Source: JANXUC01 sp043782485 (GTDB lineage: Bacteria; Acidobacteriota; Terriglobia; Terriglobales; Acidobacteriaceae). From it: DNA of 64,000 nucleotides. This document shows positions 44,445 to 52,671 of the stretch, piece after piece. The position numbers and the translations under genes were made by a program. The first letter of the stretch is position 1. Each line of letters opens with the position of its first letter. Under the pieces are notes generated by a model, which was given only the letters and a program-made list of their open reading frames with translations, did no database searches and was not told where the DNA came from. The DNA is taken from the NCBI GenBank assembly GCA_043782485.1, contig JAYWAL010000023.1, positions 40,174-104,173 on the forward strand, read 5' to 3'.

Positions 44445-46469
44445 ATGCGTGGTTTCGTATTCTTACTGGCAAGTTTCTTATTAACTGGTTCCATCCTCGC
44501 GCAAAATGCCGAGGCTCCTCGTAAACAGCCGGTGCTGGACACGGCGTCGATGGATACCACGGTCGATCCTTGCGCGGATTTCTACACCTATTCGTGCGGC
44601 GGATGGATGAAGAAAAACCCGATTCCTCCCGATCAGTCCAACTGGGGTGCCTACTCGAAGCTGCAGGATGACACACTGCTCCAGCTGCGTTCCCTGCTCG
44701 AAGCTGCCGCTCAAGCAGGCGAGAGCAGAAGTGCGAACGAGCAGAAAATTGGCGACTATTTCTCAGCTTGTATGGATGAGTCAGCTGTGGATGCGCTCGG
44801 TGCCAAGCCCCTGGCCCCAACGCTGGCGGAGATCGCCGCGCTAAACAACAAGCGGGATCTGGCGGCCTGGGTGGCGGGTGCGCCCAGTGCTTCCATCTAT
44901 TTCTTCCGTTACAGTTCGTCGCAGGATTTCCGCGACTCAACGCGCCAAATCGCCTGGATCGACCAGGGCGGACTGGGGCTTCCGGATCGTGACTTTTATT
45001 TCAAGGACGACGCCAAGTCGCTGGACCTTCGCAAAGCCTATGTAGCACACGTGGCAAAAACCCTGGAATTGCTCGGTGACTCCGCCGAGTTGGCCAAGAG
45101 TGAGGCCGCGAACGTAATGCGCATCGAAACCGCGCTGGCGGCTGGGTCGCAGACGCGCGTCGAGCGCCGCGATCCTCACAATCTAGATCACACCATGCCC
45201 GTTCGCGAGCTGGTAGCCTCCGTTCCTTCGTTTGACTGGTCCGCATTCCTGACCAAAACTGGAACGCCTCAAGTCCAGGCTGTTAATGTGGCCTCACCCG
45301 GATTCTTCAAAGCGCTCAATGCTGAGTTGAAAAAAGAAAGCTTGGCGGACTGGAAGGTCTATTTGCGCTGGCATCTGGCCCGCTCGCAGGCCCAGTATCT
45401 GGCTTCGCCTTTTCTCAAAGAGAATTTCAACTTCTACGGCAAGACTCTACAAGGCTTGGAACAGATGGAACCGCGCTGGAAGAAGTGCGTCAACGGCGTG
45501 GACGGCGATCTCGGCGAAGCGCTCGGGCAGGTTTACGTTGAAAAGTACTTCAGTGCCGACGCCAAACAACGCGCCTCAAGAATAGTCAAAGAAATCCAAG
45601 CCGCCATGGGGCGCGATCTTCAGCAGCTCCCCTGGATGAGCGACACCACCAAGAAAAAAGCCTTTGAAAAGCTGCACGGCGTGGCCAACAAGATCGGCTA
45701 CCCTGACCAGTGGCGGGACTACAGCAAGCTGCGAATCATTGCTGGAGACTACGCCGGCAACGGCAACCGAGGCACGCGTTTCGAATATGACCGCCAGCTA
45801 GCCAAAATTGGCAAATCCGTCGACCGCGGCGAATGGGATATGACCCCTCCAACGGTCAATGCCTACTACGATCCGCAGATGAATAACATCAATTTCCCGG
45901 CTGGGGTTTTGCAACCGCCCTTATTCGATGCGGCGGAAGACGATGCCCCCAACTACGGGGATACAGGCGGAACCATTGGTCACGAGCTAACCCACGGCTT
46001 CGACGACCAAGGTCGTCAGTTCGACGCGACCGGCAACCTGAAAGATTGGTGGGCCGCGGAGGATGGCAAGGAATTCGAAAAGCGGGCTGCTTGTATTTCT
46101 GATCAGTATTCGGGCTACACCATCGTCGACGACATCAAGATCAACGGGAAACTCACGCTAGGGGAAGATACCGCCGATCTCGGCGGATTGATCCTTGCCC
46201 ATATGGCATGGCAGGAAGCGACGAAGGATCAGAAACTGGAACCGATGGAAGGTTTCACTCCCGAGCAGCGATTCTTTATCGGCTACGGGCAGAGCTGGTG
46301 TACCAATGAACGCGACGAAGCCAAGCGGCTGCGAGCCACCACGGACCCGCATTCGCCGGAAAAGTATCGGACCAACGGCGTAGTTTCCAACATGCCGGAA
46401 TTCCAAGAGGCATTCCACTGCAAATCAGACGCCCCCATGGTGCGCAAGGATCGCTGCCGCGTTTGGTAG
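44445..46469 (+). CDS. M13 (neprilysin/PepO) family zinc metallopeptidase
   Basis: ATG 44445 follows CAGGGGAGTCCAT and opens a signal peptide (MRGFVFLLASFLLTGSILAQ); the frame extends to 44337. The mature protein starts in M13 fashion (DTTVDPCADFYTYSCGGWMKKNPIPPDQSNWGAYSKL). The catalytic domain has VNAYYDPQMNNINFPAGVLQPP, the zinc motif HELTH at 513-517 and the third ligand Glu in LTLGEDTADLGG. FIGYGQSWC and the typical end CRVW follow. It is full length (674 residues). It cleaves oligopeptides in the periplasm or outside. Confidence 0.96.
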   Translation: MRGFVFLLASFLLTGSILAQNAEAPRKQPVLDTASMDTTVDPCADFYTYSCGGWMKKNPIPPDQSNWGAYSKLQDDTLLQLRSLLEAAAQAGESRSANEQKIGDYFSACMDESAVDALGAKPLAPTLAEIAALNNKRDLAAWVAGAPSASIYFFRYSSSQDFRDSTRQIAWIDQGGLGLPDRDFYFKDDAKSLDLRKAYVAHVAKTLELLGDSAELAKSEAANVMRIETALAAGSQTRVERRDPHNLDHTMPVRELVASVPSFDWSAFLTKTGTPQVQAVNVASPGFFKALNAELKKESLADWKVYLRWHLARSQAQYLASPFLKENFNFYGKTLQGLEQMEPRWKKCVNGVDGDLGEALGQVYVEKYFSADAKQRASRIVKEIQAAMGRDLQQLPWMSDTTKKKAFEKLHGVANKIGYPDQWRDYSKLRIIAGDYAGNGNRGTRFEYDRQLAKIGKSVDRGEWDMTPPTVNAYYDPQMNNINFPAGVLQPPLFDAAEDDAPNYGDTGGTIGHELTHGFDDQGRQFDATGNLKDWWAAEDGKEFEKRAACISDQYSGYTIVDDIKINGKLTLGEDTADLGGLILAHMAWQEATKDQKLEPMEGFTPEQRFFIGYGQSWCTNERDEAKRLRATTDPHSPEKYRTNGVVSNMPEFQEAFHCKSDAPMVRKDRCRVW

Positions 46470-46500
46470 CAATCCAGGTAGTGCACCGAACCCGGTTCGG

Positions 46501-46532
46501 TGGAGCCGCGGGCGTCCTCGCCCGTGCGGTTT
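46501..46532. repeat. GC-rich repeat, family B, copy 3 (reverse orientation)
   Basis: TGGAGCCGCGGGCGTCCTCG followed by CCCGTGCGG is the reverse complement type of family B. It lies 120 bp from copy 4, in opposite orientation, just after the M13 gene. Confidence 0.5.
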
Positions 46533-46654
46533 ACCGGCTTCTCTCCACGACCAGCGATAGGCGGCCCATTCTTTACCGACCCCGCTGCTGCGAGATTTCC
46601 GGGAGGGTTAGGGACCTTACTACGTTTTCTCAGTGAACGCGGCGTTTGAACAGT

Positions 46655-46684
46655 GCGCACGGGCGGGGACGCCCGTGCCTCCAT
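46655..46684. repeat. GC-rich repeat, family B, copy 4
   Basis: GCGCACGGGCGGGGACGCCC followed by GTGCCTCCAT matches copies 1 and 2. It lies between the M13 gene and the SelL-like gene. Confidence 0.55.
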
Positions 46685-46701
46685 CGTTATGTTCAGCAGG
46701 G

Positions 46702-47235
46702 TTAAGGCAATGCCGCCAGCAGGTCAGCCATCGGAGCATTGTCCGCGAAAGTTTCGTTGGCATGCGCGAATATGTCTACGTTACCGGGCGCAAAAATAAA
46801 GCTGCCTCCCAGCTGAAACGGGTTCTTGCCCAGCTTGTGCTGCCGGACACCAGCGGCCTTCACCCGCGCGCGAGCTTGCCAGTTCTCAGAACGGAATATG
46901 TGCAAGACGGAGCCAACTCCAAGATCCAGAGCGTTGTAGGTAACCCGATCCAGATCCACAAGCAGCGGGAATGTGATGCCGACATCTGCGCGGAAAATGC
47001 GGGCATAGTCCATATCACCCAAGCTCACCGCGGCCAGGCGCGCGCCTTTCAGTTGGAACCCTTTTTCGCGTTCGCGCAACTGCGCGACATGCTCGCGGCA
47101 GAACACTCACCCATAGTGCCGCAAAAATGCCAGAACGCATGGCGCAGTGGCCCAAAGCGAACCCAGACGGACCTGCTTTCCGTCGGAATCTGGCAAGACG
47201 ATTTCAGAAAGCTTCGCGCTGAGGGTTGTTTCCAT
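46702..47235 (-). CDS. SelL/PRXL2-like redox protein with one in-frame TGA: candidate Sec-x-x-Cys selenoprotein
   Basis: Translation from ATG 47235 gives METTLSAKLSEIVLPDSDGK, the AhpC/TSA-like beginning, then LAFLRHYG, TGA (codon 43, 47107-47109) and VFCREHVAQLRE. The family pattern FLRHFGCxFCREHVAQL places the peroxidatic/redox Cys exactly at the TGA, giving U-V-F-C. Downstream the frame is open to the TAA at 46702 and keeps the family's features (FPLLVDLDRVTYNALDLGVGS, GGSFIFAPGN, HANETFADNAP). The product is 177 residues. A SECIS-like hairpin follows. SelL-type proteins are thioredoxin-fold redox enzymes. The gene begins 28 bp after the TonB-like gene. Without Sec decoding it appears as two fragments, which an annotator could mistake for a frameshift or pseudogene. 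Confidence 0.85.
47072..47087 (-). promoter_or_regulatory. Candidate bacterial SECIS hairpin for the SelL-like gene
   Basis: In the mRNA, UCGCGC-AGUU-GCGCGA is a perfect 6-bp stem with a 4-nt loop carrying G at position 2. The loop starts 26 nt after the UGA, within the range for bacterial SECIS elements. A second possible hairpin (CGCGA-GCAUG-UCGCG) lies closer to the UGA and competes with it. Confidence 0.6.
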
Positions 47236-47263
47236 CGCTTCGGATAAATGTTTGCGGACCGCG

Positions 47264-48367
47264 CTACTGAATACTCGCCCCACTGGGCGGGTTGTAGAAA
47301 AAGTTAAATCGCAATGCCAGGTATTCGCCCTTGAAATCCGACGGCAAAGGCGGAAAGGGATTCGAGCCGTTGATGCCTCCCCAGGCGGCACGGTCTAGGG
47401 CAACGTCGCTGGAACTGCCGGTCAGCTGCATCGCGCTCACGCGGCCATCTTTGAGAATGGCAAACTGGATCGAAACTTTCCCCTGCTTAAACAGCGGCGA
47501 ACGCGCAGATTCCGGAATCAGGTTGTACCAATTCAAACGCACATCATGCAACACCCGGGAGAGGTACGGCCCGAAGTCCACGCCCATCGTGTCACTGAGG
47601 ATGTCCAGATTGCTGGCGGCACCACCCTGGCGGCCCTGTGCGAAGCCGGTATCGCTTTCACCGGCGTAACCACCACGGTTTGAGGCCGCCGCCCGCGCCG
47701 CTTGCTCCACGGCCGCACTGGCCGAGACCGTTCCCCCAAACAACACCTTGGGTCCTTCCGTCGGCGGCCGAACCTGGGCCACTTCCGGCTGCGGCGTCGG
47801 AATTCGCTCTTCATGCGGGGCGCTGGGAGCCTGCGGGCCTGGGTTATTTTGCGCCACCGGAGGCTGCGCCGGTTGTGGAGCCTGCTGCTGGGCCTGACTG
47901 CCACGGCGGCTGGCTTCGATAATGCGCTTGAGTTCGTTCGGATCGAGCGGTGAGCTATGCGTAGCCACTCGGTCTTTGTCGGAAATGACGTTGGTTTCCG
48001 GGCGTTTGGTCAACCGTTGCGCGTCCGAGGGAAGCTCGATAAACGTGGTATCCCGCTGCTTCATCCAATCGTTGTTGGAACTTAGCGTGTGCCGATGTGG
48101 CAAAAACTGAAGGAAATACGGCGAACTCCAGAACAGCAATCCCCCCACAATATGAACAATCACCGAAATCCAGAAGGCCTCCCGCTGACGGGAGCGGGAT
48201 AGATCGTCCTGCAACTGAATCAGAAGTTTGGGAGCGTCGAAAACCTGCGAATTGCGGTAGGCGGTTTCCCAGTGATTCGGGTCGTAAAGCTCTGAGCCAC
48301 CTGGCTTTGGCTGCGGCGGCGCTGGCGCGGATGAAGGGTCGGGCGGCGGAATTTGGGTCGTCGACAT
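47264..48367 (-). CDS. TonB-family energy-transduction protein
   Basis: This 367-residue protein has one membrane helix (EAFWISVIVHIVGGLLFW, about 62-80). A long periplasmic linker rich in Pro, Gln and Ala follows (QQQAPQPAQPPVAQNNPGPQAPSAP, about 150-220), with a TonB/TolA-like C-terminal domain (VDFGPYLSRVLHDVRLNWYNLIPESARSPLFKQGKVSIQFAILKDGRVSAMQLTGSSSDVALDRAAWGGINGSNPFPPLP). The N-terminal 60 residues are cytoplasmic and Pro-rich, longer than in classic TonB. It should couple the proton gradient to outer-membrane transport. It is followed by the SelL-like gene. Confidence 0.88.
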   Translation of the reverse strand: MSTTQIPPPDPSSAPAPPQPKPGGSELYDPNHWETAYRNSQVFDAPKLLIQLQDDLSRSRQREAFWISVIVHIVGGLLFWSSPYFLQFLPHRHTLSSNNDWMKQRDTTFIELPSDAQRLTKRPETNVISDKDRVATHSSPLDPNELKRIIEASRRGSQAQQQAPQPAQPPVAQNNPGPQAPSAPHEERIPTPQPEVAQVRPPTEGPKVLFGGTVSASAAVEQAARAAASNRGGYAGESDTGFAQGRQGGAASNLDILSDTMGVDFGPYLSRVLHDVRLNWYNLIPESARSPLFKQGKVSIQFAILKDGRVSAMQLTGSSSDVALDRAAWGGINGSNPFPPLPSDFKGEYLALRFNFFYNPPSGASIQ

Positions 48368-48540
48368 CAGCTAAGGAATCTTGGCCACGACAGCGCGGCG
48401 GCGAATAACCTCTGTCCGGGAGAGTTCAATCCCCCTTATTATTGTCGCATTGTTGCTGGACGAACGCGAAAGCCGGAAGGCCGAGTACCCCAGGCGGGAC
48501 CGCATCAGTCACCTAGCCGGTCCACGCCAACCCTGCGGCC

Positions 48541-49566
48541 TTATCGCAGGCTTGGCAATTGGATGCGCTGGCTATGCTTCTGGATGGCCGAAAGGATATC
48601 CAGAGCCACAGCCAGGGCGTTGCGACCGTCCTCCAACGACACGACCGGCGTAGCCCGGGTTCGTGCCGACGCCAGGAAGGCCCTCAATTCGGCCTTGAGA
48701 GGCTCCTCCGCCGGTCCAGGCGGGGCTACGGCGGGTTTGGTCACCTGAATCATGGAATCCGCCTGGCCAGGCACCGGATTGGTTCCAGAGGGGTTTACGG
48801 TGAAGACGAGCAGGTCCTGGCGGCCGTAGTCGATGGAAAGATACTGGTGAGGCTGGAAAAACCGCACTTTACGCACGCGCTCGGTGGAAACCCGACTGGC
48901 CGTTAGGTTGGCGACACAGCCAGAAGCGAATTCCAGGCGAACATTGGCGATGTCCACCTTATTGGTCAGCACGGGCAGGCCGACGGCCTGGATGCTGGCC
49001 ACCGGGGAATTGACGAACGAGAGCACGATATCGATGTCGTGGATCATCAAGTCGAGGACAACATCGACATCCAGCGAGCGCGGCGTAAAGACGCTCATGC
49101 GATGGATTTCAAAGAAAAGCGGCTGATTGAGCAGTGGATAAGTGGCGCGCACGGCGGCGTTGAAGCGTTCGAGGTGGCCGACCTGGGCAATGCGCTGGTA
49201 CTGCGCGGCCAGCTGGACTAGTTCGTCTGCCTCCGCCAAGGTGGCGGCGATAGGCTTTTCGATGAGGACATCAATGCCGGCCTCCATGAGAGTACGAGCC
49301 GTCGCCAGATGGTGCTGAGTGGGCACGGCGACGGAAGCGGCGTGGATTTCATCCCAGTTGAGCAACTGCTCCAGTGAGCCGAAAGCGCGTGCGCCGAATT
49401 CCTTGGCGATGGAGTCGGCGCGAGCGACGTCGGAATCCACAATGGCAGCGAGGTGGACGGGCTCGCCCTGCTGTTCCAGTTCGTGATAGACGCGGGCATG
49501 GTTGCGGCCAAACGCGCCTGCGCCGACTACGGCCACATCTGTGCGGGGGGTTGAATTCAAGGTCAC
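48541..49566 (-). CDS. Gfo/Idh/MocA-family NAD(P)-dependent oxidoreductase
   Basis: This 341-residue protein has the N-terminal Rossmann motif DVAVVGAGAFGRNHARVYHEL. AASVAVPTQHHLATARTLMEAGIDVLIEKPIAATLAEADEL (the EKP motif) and GHLERFNAAVRATYPLL follow, with the catalytic-domain HDIDIVLSFV. The GHLERFN and HDIDI pattern is shared with UDP-GlcNAc 3-dehydrogenases (GnnA) and other sugar-nucleotide dehydrogenases. A lipid-A role is possible given lpxA, fabZ and lpxI in the window, but no adjacent aminotransferase gene supports it. Substrate is unresolved. Confidence 0.87.
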   Translation of the reverse strand: MTLNSTPRTDVAVVGAGAFGRNHARVYHELEQQGEPVHLAAIVDSDVARADSIAKEFGARAFGSLEQLLNWDEIHAASVAVPTQHHLATARTLMEAGIDVLIEKPIAATLAEADELVQLAAQYQRIAQVGHLERFNAAVRATYPLLNQPLFFEIHRMSVFTPRSLDVDVVLDLMIHDIDIVLSFVNSPVASIQAVGLPVLTNKVDIANVRLEFASGCVANLTASRVSTERVRKVRFFQPHQYLSIDYGRQDLLVFTVNPSGTNPVPGQADSMIQVTKPAVAPPGPAEEPLKAELRAFLASARTRATPVVSLEDGRNALAVALDILSAIQKHSQRIQLPSLR

Positions 49567-49704
49567 ACCTTTAGTTTAGACGAGGAAAACGCACGTCACG
49601 CGAAGGTCCAGTCTCTTCTTGCTAGCCGTTTGGCATTTTCAGCCTGGCTACGACCATGATAGAGAGAAGATAGAGCCGCGCCCGGGAAACGAGGGGGCAA
49701 CTCC

Positions 49705-49957
49705 ATCAACATAGAAATTCGCGATGCGGCCCTAGCAGCAAGAATCCAACAGCAAGTTCAAGCCACTGGCTCTGGCAGCGTTGAAGAAGTTTTAGTTCGT
49801 CTGCTGGAAACTTAGGAAGAACAGGATCACTGGTTGCTGGAGAAGCGCGATGACGTGAGCGCCAGGATTCAGCGTGGCCTAGACCAGCTAGACCGTGGCG
49901 AGGGAGTGCCAGAAGGCCAGCCTGACGGCTACCTGGCGAAACTCAAAGCTCAGCGGA
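49705..49957 (+). pseudogene. Decayed antitoxin gene of a ParE/RelE-type module
   Basis: Frame 49705 reads (ATC)NIEIRDAALAARIQQQVQA and TGSGSVEEVLVRLLET, then a TAG at 49813-49815, then EEQDHWLLEKRDDVSARIQRGLDQLDRGEGVPEGQPDGYLAKLKAQ. This is a common acidobacterial antitoxin type. Three defects are seen: the position expected for ATG is ATC, TAG replaces a Gln codon (one base from CAG), and near 49950 one base appears lost, so the expected overlap with the toxin start is out of frame. It is very probably dead. Confidence 0.7.
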
Positions 49958-50062
49958 ATGAAATCGCGCTTTGTTCTTGCGCCGGAAGCGGCTCTGGGTC
50001 TGGTACAAATTTGATGCTACATCCGGAAAGTCAGCATTACGGCGACAGCGAACCAGACAGGT
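49958..50062 (+). pseudogene. Decayed ParE/RelE-type toxin gene remnant
   Basis: ATG 49958 begins MKSRFVLAPEAALGLVQI, the usual start of a ParE/RelE toxin, then TGA (50012-50014) where the family has Trp, then CYIRKVS (family: RYIRK). Similarity fades after about 35 codons. It follows the decayed antitoxin directly. The TGA is at a Trp, not a Cys, and the rest is truncated, so this is decay and not selenocysteine. Confidence 0.65.
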
Positions 50063-50086
50063 CTATTTGTGCCCCCACGCTACCTG

Positions 50087-51091
50087 TCAGGGGCGTTCAA
50101 AAAAAGACAAGACCTCGTGTTGAAATCGCCGATGATCCTTCTCCAGCATCAAAGCATGTCCGCCAGCAGGAAGGAGGACGTATTCCTTGTCTCGGGTCGC
50201 CAGTTGCTCAAAAAATGGCAACAGATCCTCCTGTTTAGCCGCGTAGTCGTTCTCTCCGTGAATGATCATGGTGGGAACGGTGATGAGAAGAGGATCCAGA
50301 ATTGGTTTGGTATTGTCGACAAAAGCATTCGGAGACTGAGGATCCGTTCGTAGCGCCTCTTGAGCGTAAGCCGCGACAACATCTTCCTCATACTGCGGAT
50401 GCCGCGACAACTCGCCTTCGACAAAATCACTGCGCGCGGCTGCTTCCGTGTTGGTTCGATATTGCGTCAGAGCCTGCCCGCCATTCTCGATTCTCTTCCG
50501 CACCTTCTCGCGATACTCCTCCGTTCCCTTCCAATGCGGCGCGTAAAGAATCAGCTTCGCCACCCTTTCCGGATGCTGCATCGCAAATAATCCGACCCGC
50601 TGAGTTCCAGCGGACCACCCAAGCGAGCCCACTTTCTCCACGCCTCTTGATTTCGTGATGTATTCGACGGCGGCCGCAATGTCAGCCGCCGCGGACTGCA
50701 CTCCCGACCAATCCTTATCGGTTTTGTCGGAATGTCCGTAGCCGTGAATATCGATCGCCCACACGTCATAGCCGTTCTTTGCGAGAAAATCCATCAACGA
50801 ATAGTCCCGGATTTGAAGATCGAAGTCCGGGCGCCCTGACCAAGTGCCCCCGTGAACCAGCAGCACAACTCTACCCGTTGCCGCGAAAGTCATTTCCGAG
50901 CCGACCTTGCATTTTTCCCAGAGGTAGATGCGGAGCCCGTCACGTTTGGCGAAGTGTTCTCTGCCTTGAATCGAAGGCTTCGCGAGAGTCGCCTCCGGTG
51001 AGCCTTCTTCCTGCTTGCCCTTCGACTGGGCAGTTGTGTATTCCAAAAAAACAATGAGAAGCAAAATCGCCGCTTTTAGGATGCGCTGCAT
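50087..51091 (-). CDS. Exported alpha/beta-hydrolase
   Basis: This 334-residue protein has an N-terminal export segment (RILKAAILLLIVFLEYTTAQ). The hydrolase core shows VVLLVHGGTWSGRPDF (oxyanion region), DVWAIDIHGYGHSDK, the nucleophile elbow LGWSAGTQRVG (G-x-S-x-G), the acid in IIHGENDYAAK and the His in LPAGGHALMLEKDHRRF. The complete triad suggests an active esterase or lipase-like enzyme of unknown substrate. A 24-bp tandem duplication lies just upstream of its start. Confidence 0.88.
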   Translation of the reverse strand: MQRILKAAILLLIVFLEYTTAQSKGKQEEGSPEATLAKPSIQGREHFAKRDGLRIYLWEKCKVGSEMTFAATGRVVLLVHGGTWSGRPDFDLQIRDYSLMDFLAKNGYDVWAIDIHGYGHSDKTDKDWSGVQSAAADIAAAVEYITKSRGVEKVGSLGWSAGTQRVGLFAMQHPERVAKLILYAPHWKGTEEYREKVRKRIENGGQALTQYRTNTEAAARSDFVEGELSRHPQYEEDVVAAYAQEALRTDPQSPNAFVDNTKPILDPLLITVPTMIIHGENDYAAKQEDLLPFFEQLATRDKEYVLLPAGGHALMLEKDHRRFQHEVLSFFERP

Positions 51092-51104
51092 GGTTTCTCT
51101 CCTT

Positions 51105-51152
51105 CACCGCCTCAGAACCAAGACCAAACACCGCCCCAGAACCAAGACCAAA
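51105..51152. repeat. 24-bp tandem duplication upstream of the alpha/beta-hydrolase gene
   Basis: The unit beginning CACCGCC and ending CAGAACCAAGACCAAA occurs twice in a row with one mismatch (T/C). It covers the region where the 5' leader or promoter of the leftward hydrolase gene should lie. Confidence 0.7.
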
Positions 51153-51206
51153 GTTTGCCCGCTCAATAGCTTGCTTAGCAAGGATTCCACAACTCACTGA
51201 CGCACC

Positions 51207-52565
51207 CTACGCAAGCGCCAAATGCAGCACCGTTTCCAAATGGTACGTCTGCGGAAATAAATCCACCAAGTGGGCCTGTTCCACGCTGTATCCAGCCTCA
51301 CTGAGCACGACCAGATCGCGCGCCAGCGTTGCCGGGTCGCAAGAGACATAGGTGATGCGCGGAGCGTGGCACTCGGCCAGATTGTGCGCGGCCTTTGCGC
51401 CGAGGCCGGTACGCGGCGGATCGACCACGATCAGCTCCGGGCGCAGCTTTTTGCCCGCTTCCTGCAAGTACGCTTCCGCAGTGGAGCGGACAGCCTTGAC
51501 GTGCGGCGGCAGATTCCGGCGCAGATCGTGAAACGAGGCGGGCGAATACTCCACGGCCACAACTCGCTCAAATTGAGCCGCCAGTGGGACAGAAAACAAA
51601 CCTCCGCCAGCATAGAGATCCAGGGCGGTGCCGCCCTTACGACCTCCCGTGACCAACGACACCAGGGCTGGAATGAGGTGGCGGTTGCTTTGAAAAAATG
51701 CCCCGGCGCTAACTTCATAGTCCTGCCCCAGAACTGCGTACCTTATTGAACCAGACCCGGCAAGAATTCGCGGTTTTTGCTCCTGCGCATCCTGGCCCTT
51801 ATGCTGCCGACGGCGCTCGCCAAATAAAGCGATGCTTTCCACTTCCGGAAGTTGGGCCTGAAGCTGCGGTACAAATGACTCCAGAGAACCCCCCGGACCC
51901 CCACTTCCCTGATGAAGGCTCACCATCAGCTTTGCATCTTCGGCGTTGGCAAACAGCTCCACTTCTTGAAAAGACGCGGGAACTTGCCCACCCAGGCCAA
52001 GCCCCCACAACGCCGTGATTGCCTTTTGCAGCAGCGGCGAAACGATGGGGCACTCTTCGACTGCAAGAATTTCCTCCGAGGAATTCCGACGATACCCGAG
52101 GCAGAAGCCAGCCCCGTTCGTACCCTCTAACTGCCGAATCGCGAGCCGCGCGCGGTTGCGATAGTTCCACGGCGGAGAGGAATGCACTCGGATTTCTTCC
52201 GGCAATTCCACCTTAGCCATGCGGTGCACAGTCTCCCGCAAAATTTCGGTCTTCATGCGGAGCTGTTCGGCAAAGCTCGCATGCTGATAGTGGCAGCCGC
52301 CACAAACGCCAAAGTGCGGGCACGGCGGCACCACGCGTTCAGGCGAAGGCCGGAGCACCGAATCCAGCCGCCCGCGGGCAAAGCCCGGACGCTGTTCAGT
52401 CAGGGAGGCCTCAATCTCTTCTCCCTCCAGAACGAACGGGATGAACGCAGCCTTGCCTTTGCCGGTGGCATCCGCGGGCAGACGGGCCAGGCCGTCGCCG
52501 CCATAGACGAGCTTCTCAATCTTAAATTCCAAAGTTGGGAGGCTCCGGGTGGTGCTCTTTAGCAT
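51207..52565 (-). CDS. Class I SAM-dependent 23S rRNA uracil-C5 methyltransferase, RlmD/RumA family
   Basis: This 452-residue protein has an N-terminal TRAM domain (LEFKIEKLVYGGDGLARL..AFIPFVLEGEEIEASL, about 8-62) and Fe-S cysteines (PPCPHFGVCGGCHYQH, with a further Cys in VEECPIV). SAM motif I is GTALDLYAGGGLFSVPLA, motif IV is LIVVDPPRTGLG, and the catalytic Cys is in YVSCDPATLARDL. It methylates U1939 or U747 of 23S rRNA; which one cannot be decided. The gene is divergent from a putative sigma-54 promoter 80 bp upstream. Confidence 0.93.
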   Translation of the reverse strand: MLKSTTRSLPTLEFKIEKLVYGGDGLARLPADATGKGKAAFIPFVLEGEEIEASLTEQRPGFARGRLDSVLRPSPERVVPPCPHFGVCGGCHYQHASFAEQLRMKTEILRETVHRMAKVELPEEIRVHSSPPWNYRNRARLAIRQLEGTNGAGFCLGYRRNSSEEILAVEECPIVSPLLQKAITALWGLGLGGQVPASFQEVELFANAEDAKLMVSLHQGSGGPGGSLESFVPQLQAQLPEVESIALFGERRRQHKGQDAQEQKPRILAGSGSIRYAVLGQDYEVSAGAFFQSNRHLIPALVSLVTGGRKGGTALDLYAGGGLFSVPLAAQFERVVAVEYSPASFHDLRRNLPPHVKAVRSTAEAYLQEAGKKLRPELIVVDPPRTGLGAKAAHNLAECHAPRITYVSCDPATLARDLVVLSEAGYSVEQAHLVDLFPQTYHLETVLHLALA

Positions 52566-52644
52566 ACCTTGGGCGCAGCCTCCGGTTCACGAAAGCCAAG
52601 AGCGCTATCTGAGTGGATAGCAACACGCCCGACGGATAGCCCGC

Positions 52645-52660
52645 TTGGCACGAATCCTGC
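52645..52660 (+). promoter_or_regulatory. Sigma-54 (-24/-12) promoter
   Basis: TTGGCACGAATCCTGC matches the sigma-54 consensus TGGCAC-N5-TTGC with exact GG-N10-GC spacing; only one of the central bases of the -12 box differs. Transcription would start near 52672 and run rightward away from the methyltransferase gene. No activator site was identified. Confidence 0.65.
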
Positions 52661-52671
52661 CAACCCGCTGC

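Noticed and set aside
46702..47391. Two separate genes, or a frameshifted gene, in place of one SelL-like gene
   Set aside because: Both halves are in the same frame and abut exactly at the TGA, and the joined protein matches one family across the junction.
49813..49815. TAG in the antitoxin remnant as pyrrolysine
   Set aside because: The position is Gln in relatives (one base from CAG), and the gene has also lost its start and a base near the end.
50012..50014. In-frame TGA in the ParE/RelE-like toxin remnant as a third selenocysteine
   Set aside because: The aligned family residue is Trp, the frame fades soon after, and the partner antitoxin is also broken; this is ordinary decay.
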